This document shows, piece after piece, positions 59,885 through 64,000 of a stretch of 64,000 nucleotides of DNA (the stretch's first letter is position 1; each line of letters begins with the position of its first letter). Origin of the DNA: Sympetrum striolatum (lineage: Eukaryota > Arthropoda > Insecta > Odonata > Libellulidae); the NCBI GenBank assembly GCA_947579665.1, contig CANPUZ010000031.1, positions 496,001 through 560,000 of the forward strand. The letters are read 5' to 3'. The position numbers and the translations under genes are program-made. The notes beneath the pieces are model-generated. The model saw only the letters and a program-made list of their open reading frames with translations. It was not told where the DNA came from and made no database searches.

Positions 59885-60830
59885 TGAGGGACCTAGTCAC
59901 AAAGAACCCAAAAGAGATATTGTCACTCTTTCTGAATATAACACTTTCGGTGGCACTTCCACGCTTTGCAAGCAGTCCTCAGCCTTGATGGTGGGACATG
60001 AAGATGAGAGAGCTTCGAAGAGCAGAAAATCTCACAGGAAGACATATCAGCAAAGTCTTTTAGAATTCACCTATGGCATCTTTTGCTAACAACCATACAA
60101 AAACCATCGTCGAGCACATCAATGGAACCAATAGTTGCACCTTGAGTGCTATTACTATTCTGAGGAACTCTTATCTTAGCTTTCTAAGGTACAAATTTAA
60201 TTTTTTTCGGGCACTTATTGCCATTCATATCACAGTGTGGAAGTGGATGAATTCTGTTAAGATTCCTTAGATAAATTATTATTATATATTCATTAAAGAT
60301 TCCTTAGATAGCTCCTGGAAAATTAAAAATAAGCTGAAAGTGATCCGCTGCATAAGATGTGAAGAAATTAAGTTTTTCTTATGATGGCTACAATTGAAAA
60401 TTAATATATCTTTATTAACATTCCTTTATAAATTAATATTTAATAATGTTAATTGACCTATGCAGTTATTTATGGATAGAAATATGTATAGTGAAATAGT
60501 CTTTAGCAAATGGAAACAAAGCATCAATTCTTTATATTAATGTTGAGATACCTTAATAGTTCCAATGAAATATTACACACTTCTAAGTTTCTCTGAGCCA
60601 TATAACAATGTGTTATAATACAAGAAAATATTACAAAAAATTTAAATAACCAAGACTTAATACACAGGAAGAACTCATCAAGACCAAATAATACATTCTA
60701 AGAAGTAGTGCAAAAATGCAAAAACCAATGGCAAATATCTACAATACCCCCTTTGGCATGAGACAGTGTAAACAGAAAGAGAACCACTTTTTTTAGGCTA
60801 TTATTTCCCATTTTCCTCAAAGAATGAACA
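59885..60830. other. AT-rich DNA upstream of the minus-strand LINE, unassigned
   Basis: The first 400 bp could hold the decayed ORF1 or 5' part of the LINE just downstream on the minus strand, but no zinc knuckle or other ORF1 motif is readable. The phrase ATTCCTTAGATA occurs twice near 60260-60310. Confidence 0.35.
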
Positions 60831-60834
60831 ACCT

Positions 60835-61010
60835 GTCCTACCACCTATTTCTCTTAATTTATGCTCATTATTGAATCGGATGAATTTTGGGGGAGGTTGT
60901 GGCCATACGATAATGATTTTCTTTCACAAATTCTCTTCACCTGAATTTAAGCAATCTCCTCCTTCCTTCATCCCTGTCTTTCAACGATTCATAACTCGTT
61001 TAATAGTATA
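60835..61010 (-). pseudogene. small non-LTR retrotransposon C-terminal relic
   Basis: At DNA level it parallels 52040-52205: CCTACCACCTATTTCTCTTA against CCTAGCATCTATTTCTCTTA, GGGAGGTTGTGGCCATACGA against GGGGGTTGCATGATACCGA, CTGAATTTAAGCAATC against CTGAATTTATTAAGCAATC, and CTTTCAACGATTC against CTTTCAAGGATTC. It is therefore a more decayed copy of the same or a sister LINE. Confidence 0.6.
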
Positions 61011-61014
61011 CAAT

Positions 61015-61895
61015 AAGAGAACGAAGCATAATTTAACAACTAATGGAAAAATCAATAAAGGTCAGCAAAGAAAGGAAAAGGACTGAAATGGTCAACAGAA
61101 AAGCCATCATTTGATCAAGAAATGGGGAAAAGAGAATGAGTAAATAATATGTGAAAATCAATTTATGAATACGCATGTATCAATACTGAAAAACCTGCAA
61201 AATATATTGCTGTATTAAATACGTATGAGTGGACTGAAAAGTAAATAAATCTTTGTGAAAGCCTTCTGAAGAATAGAAGCTCATTTATGGAAACCTGTAA
61301 AGAATGTTACGAATAAAAATTCAAATGAGATATACATAATGTTAATCTGTCTCTGGTACTTTGTTGAATAGTTAAGCTGGTACATATTACTATACATATG
61401 GTTCGCTTTAAATTGTCATCTGTAAGAAAAATAATATTTAACATGGAATTACCGCAGGCAAAACTAATGAAGCAGTTGGACTAAGACAAACAACTAACTA
61501 CCACTACCTGCCACAAGACTAAGACCAAGTATGTACTAACATATTTTCACAAAAAAAACAATATACAAAGAAATTACCCACAAAATTTACAAATACAATT
61601 TAAAAGATGGGAGCATGCATATACAATGGTACCATTATATCTGCATTAAATTGCGAAAGGGGGAATAGCAGAAAATCAATGCAATATACATATATAAAAT
61701 GAAAACTATGATTTTTAAAGTGCATAAAAAACATGAAATTGAAAATATGGGGCCCCCTATATAAAATGTCACAAACCTAATATTCACATGCATAAAATAG
61801 TGGATCATTATGATTAGAAGTTAACAATTACTAATATTCACTTCGGCATTTCTGTAAAAATGAAAACATTTGTCATGACTAAAAATACTATTCTA
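61015..61895. other. non-coding DNA, nothing recognised
   Basis: AT-rich sequence with no recognisable coding or repeat structure. Confidence 0.5.
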
Positions 61896-61899
61896 CCAA

Positions 61900-62060
61900 G
61901 TACCTTCGAGAATGAGAAACTCTCTCTGTAACACCGAGTTTTCTAATTTTTGGGAACAATGAGCATCCTTTACTGTAAAGTCCAGGATGCAAAACCCACA
62001 AAAAGACATCCAATTCATGCGCTGCATCAGGAGAAACAACTTCCATTCTCTTTTCTGTCA
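61900..62060 (-). other. segment related to 62285-62370; unknown repeat or exon
   Basis: On the minus strand an open run reads MEVVSPDAAHELDVFLWVLH, then SKGCSLFPKIRKLGVTERVS. Its DNA (GTAAAGGATGCTCATTGTTC) resembles TTGAAGGAATGCTCGCTGTTC at 62292-62312. The two could be duplicated exons or copies of a short repeat. I do not recognise the protein. Confidence 0.25.
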
Positions 62061-62284
62061 CAGAATTAATAGTTTACTCTTTGTCTAAGTGCTCATGTGA
62101 ATGAACACAAATGCAAAATTTACATATATTATATAATTATTAATTATATTTAATACATCATAAGCAGCAAGTAATATAATAAAAATCACTATAGTAGAGT
62201 AAATAAAAAGAATGATCAATATTTCATCACCATTCCTTTACTTATGGGCACTCCCATGACACACAATTTTATTGATTTAAAATT

Positions 62285-62480
62285 TGTTTAGAACAGCGAG
62301 CATTCCTTCAAGTGAGCTTCCACAGGAATGCCCAGGATTATAAATTCACCAAAATCCTTTGCTGATTTATGCTCCTTGGCTGGAAAAACAACAACAAAAA
62401 GCTCTTCAAAGAGCTCACCTACTAATTGTTTAATGGCCTGTGGACTCCAACGTGGATGAACATTAATGAAAACATACATT
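62285..62480 (-). other. segment with possible exon, unknown
   Basis: A 63-codon minus-strand frame (HPRWSPQAIKQLVGELFEEL, VFPAKEHKSAKDFGEFIILG, AHLKECSLF) looks less random than neighbours. A strong acceptor-like TTGTTGTTGTTTTTCCAG lies inside it, before CCAAGGAGC. No family is recognised. It may be a genuine exon or a repeat-derived frame. Confidence 0.25.
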
Positions 62481-62489
62481 TATGTGAAA

Positions 62490-62985
62490 AAAGCAACAAG
62501 TAGAATACAACATTTCTATCATATTCCTTCGATGCCTAAACCTAAATAAATGAATGAGAGACAATATCAAACATTAAACATGGTATGTACATAATTTAAG
62601 CTTAATAATTTCAGAATATTTCCTATGCTCTGGAGAGATTTAAGATAACTACTTGAATTGCAATAATAAAGATGGTTAAGTCACTCAAATTATTTGGTGT
62701 GTGTATGTATGAAAAAATAGAAAAAAAAATGTTGGAAAGGTACTGGCTAAACCACCAGACAAAGTGTGCCTCTCAACAAAAGGGCTCTTGGTGAAGCAAA
62801 CCTCTCAAGGGAAGTAAACCCTAATCCTGGCTCTTGCAGGATTAGGGTAAGGCAATAGCAACTCTACCTTGTTAAAACATATATGCTATGAAACCTGATC
62901 TGATGATCTAACACGACTCTTCAGTCAATCACTATGCTGAAACCAGGAAAGATGAAAGAAATTTCCAATGAAATTTCATAAATAT
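62490..62985. other. non-coding DNA with an 11-bp-stem inverted repeat
   Basis: CCCTAATCCTG and CAGGATTAGGG (62818-62846) form a hairpin with a 7-base loop. It may be a chance structure or 5' sequence of the LINE that follows. No gene recognised. Confidence 0.4.
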
Positions 62986-62989
62986 GATT

Positions 62990-64000
62990 TGGGTATAATA
63001 GCTCTCTGAGATGTGAGATGGGTAGGATCTGGCAGAATTTATAAGATTTAGCAGTAGTGTACGTGGTGGTAGGACTGCGGTCTTAGCTATAGAATTGGAT
63101 TTTATGGAACTGGCTTCATGATCAATTCTAGTATAAGTAGTGATGTGATAAAATTTGATCCATTAGGAGAGTGACTATGCAAATCAATCTCTAGAATATT
63201 GATATATGTGCACTTGCCCCAACAGAAGAACAGGTTCAAATGAAGAGAAGCAAGCATTTGTGATAACTTTGAAACGGAATGCAAGAAAATACCAAAATAT
63301 CATGTATTCATTCTTTTAGACTTCAATACAAAATTTGGCAAGGAAGATTAATTACATAGTATAGCTGGAAAGTACTCCCTACAAGATGAAATGAGTGAAA
63401 ACTAAAGATTACTCTGCCAGTTAGCTTTATCAAACATGTTTATTATTAAAAGGACAAGTTTTGAACATAAAAATATTCATAAGGGCACCTGTAAAATGCC
63501 AAGAGCTGGAATTGTGAAGCAATTATAATATTGTCTTATAACTAAATATAATACAATCAAAAATAATATTGACAAAGCAGGATTAAAGCTGCTAAAATAA
63601 TTTAAGGAAGAAAAAGGAGCATTTAAAAATATTGTAGACACTGTGGAGCAGCTCAGCAATGAACATATAAGTTCTATCAAGCCGTAAAACACATTAGCAA
63701 AGCACATCATCCAAAAGTAAGCCCTTACAAGAACGAAAAAGTCATAGTGGAAGAGTATCAGATAATAGAAAGATGGGCAGAATACTTGAATTAACTGCTA
63801 TTAAGGAAGTATCCTCCGAAATGGAAGAGGATTTACAAGCTCATGGTGCAGAGCAGGATGTACCCCTTGAACTATAAATATGTGAAGAAATGACAGGCCA
63901 CCAAGAGAAGATCAACGGAATTGATAAAAATGGATTCAGATATTCACAGCAAAACAAACAATTGAAAAGTGATATGAATACAATGTAGAGTGCATAAAAT
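62990..64000 (+). pseudogene. non-LTR retrotransposon endonuclease-region relic, runs off the window (RTE-like)
   Basis: Readable in shifting frames: TAVLAIELDF then GTGFMINSSISSDVIKFDPL, ICALAPTEEQVQMKRS, DFNTKFGKED, GKYSLQDEMSEN, NMFIIKRTSFEHKNIHKGTC and KMPRAG. This is the apurinic endonuclease order (GTGF; CAHAPTE; GDFNAKIG; HK.TW), with the usual GDFN preserved only as DFN. The linker to RT follows (VEQLSNEHISSIKP near 63640). Numerous stops. The RT domain, if present, lies beyond the right edge. Confidence 0.85.

Noticed and set aside
62818..62846. Rho-independent terminator-like hairpin
   Set aside because: The context is eukaryotic and there is no adjacent gene; the inverted repeat is more likely incidental or element-derived.

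Overview
The window looks like AT-rich insect nuclear DNA. It has no bacterial-style gene density, no long intact ORF and no operon-like layout. It does have tRNA-derived SINEs, decayed non-LTR retrotransposons of several clades, mariner, pogo and Transib DNA transposons, a TA microsatellite, and one compact GC-rich exon with the design of an insect neuropeptide precursor. I cannot name the species. All family names come from motif recognition by eye, without database searches.

Layout. 0-13 kb: mostly featureless intergenic or intronic DNA with SINE copies (about 0.2 and 6.7 kb), LINE or Penelope-like 3' ends (3.3-3.5 and 8.3-8.7 kb), a 77-bp palindromic MITE (12.7 kb) and a relic Transib terminus (12.8 kb). 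13-30 kb: a mariner relic (17.5-18.4 kb) nested in a dispersed repeat that has an uninterrupted second copy at 28.6-29.0 kb, a minus-strand LINE relic (23.4-24.7 kb), a tRNA-headed SINE (26.9 kb), and a TA microsatellite next to a SINE (29.0-29.3 kb). 30-41 kb: a pogo-like MITE, several LINE relics (30.8-31.8, 35.7-37.0, 38.5-40.4 and 40.5-40.7 kb) and a cluster of tRNA-like fragments (31.9-32.5 kb). 40.88-41.56 kb: the only convincing host gene, a GC-rich exon for a small secreted precursor ending in an amidation signal (PLRW-G-R). 44-57 kb: Transib territory, with a relic long terminal arm (44.1 kb), a separate 2.24-kb TIR element (45.8-48.0 kb) holding a RAG1/Transib-type C-terminal fragment, and a complete-ended 3733-bp Transib element (53.23-56.96 kb). 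57.9-64 kb: three further LINE relics and a pair of related segments of unknown nature.

How the parts relate. The most informative structures are the two Transib loci and the putative neuropeptide gene. The 53-57 kb Transib has the expected CACWGTG heptamer at both ends and a 5-bp CGTCG target duplication. Its ends are about 600-bp inverted arms, roughly 99% identical by eye. Its transposase is broken and internally deleted: it keeps the region around the first catalytic Asp and lacks the rest of the catalytic core. The fragment at 46.4-46.85 kb keeps the region around the catalytic Glu. More diverged relics at 12.8, 44.1 and 47.7 kb point to repeated invasion over time. The host gene lies between LINE relics and is probably one exon of a longer gene whose other exons I could not identify.
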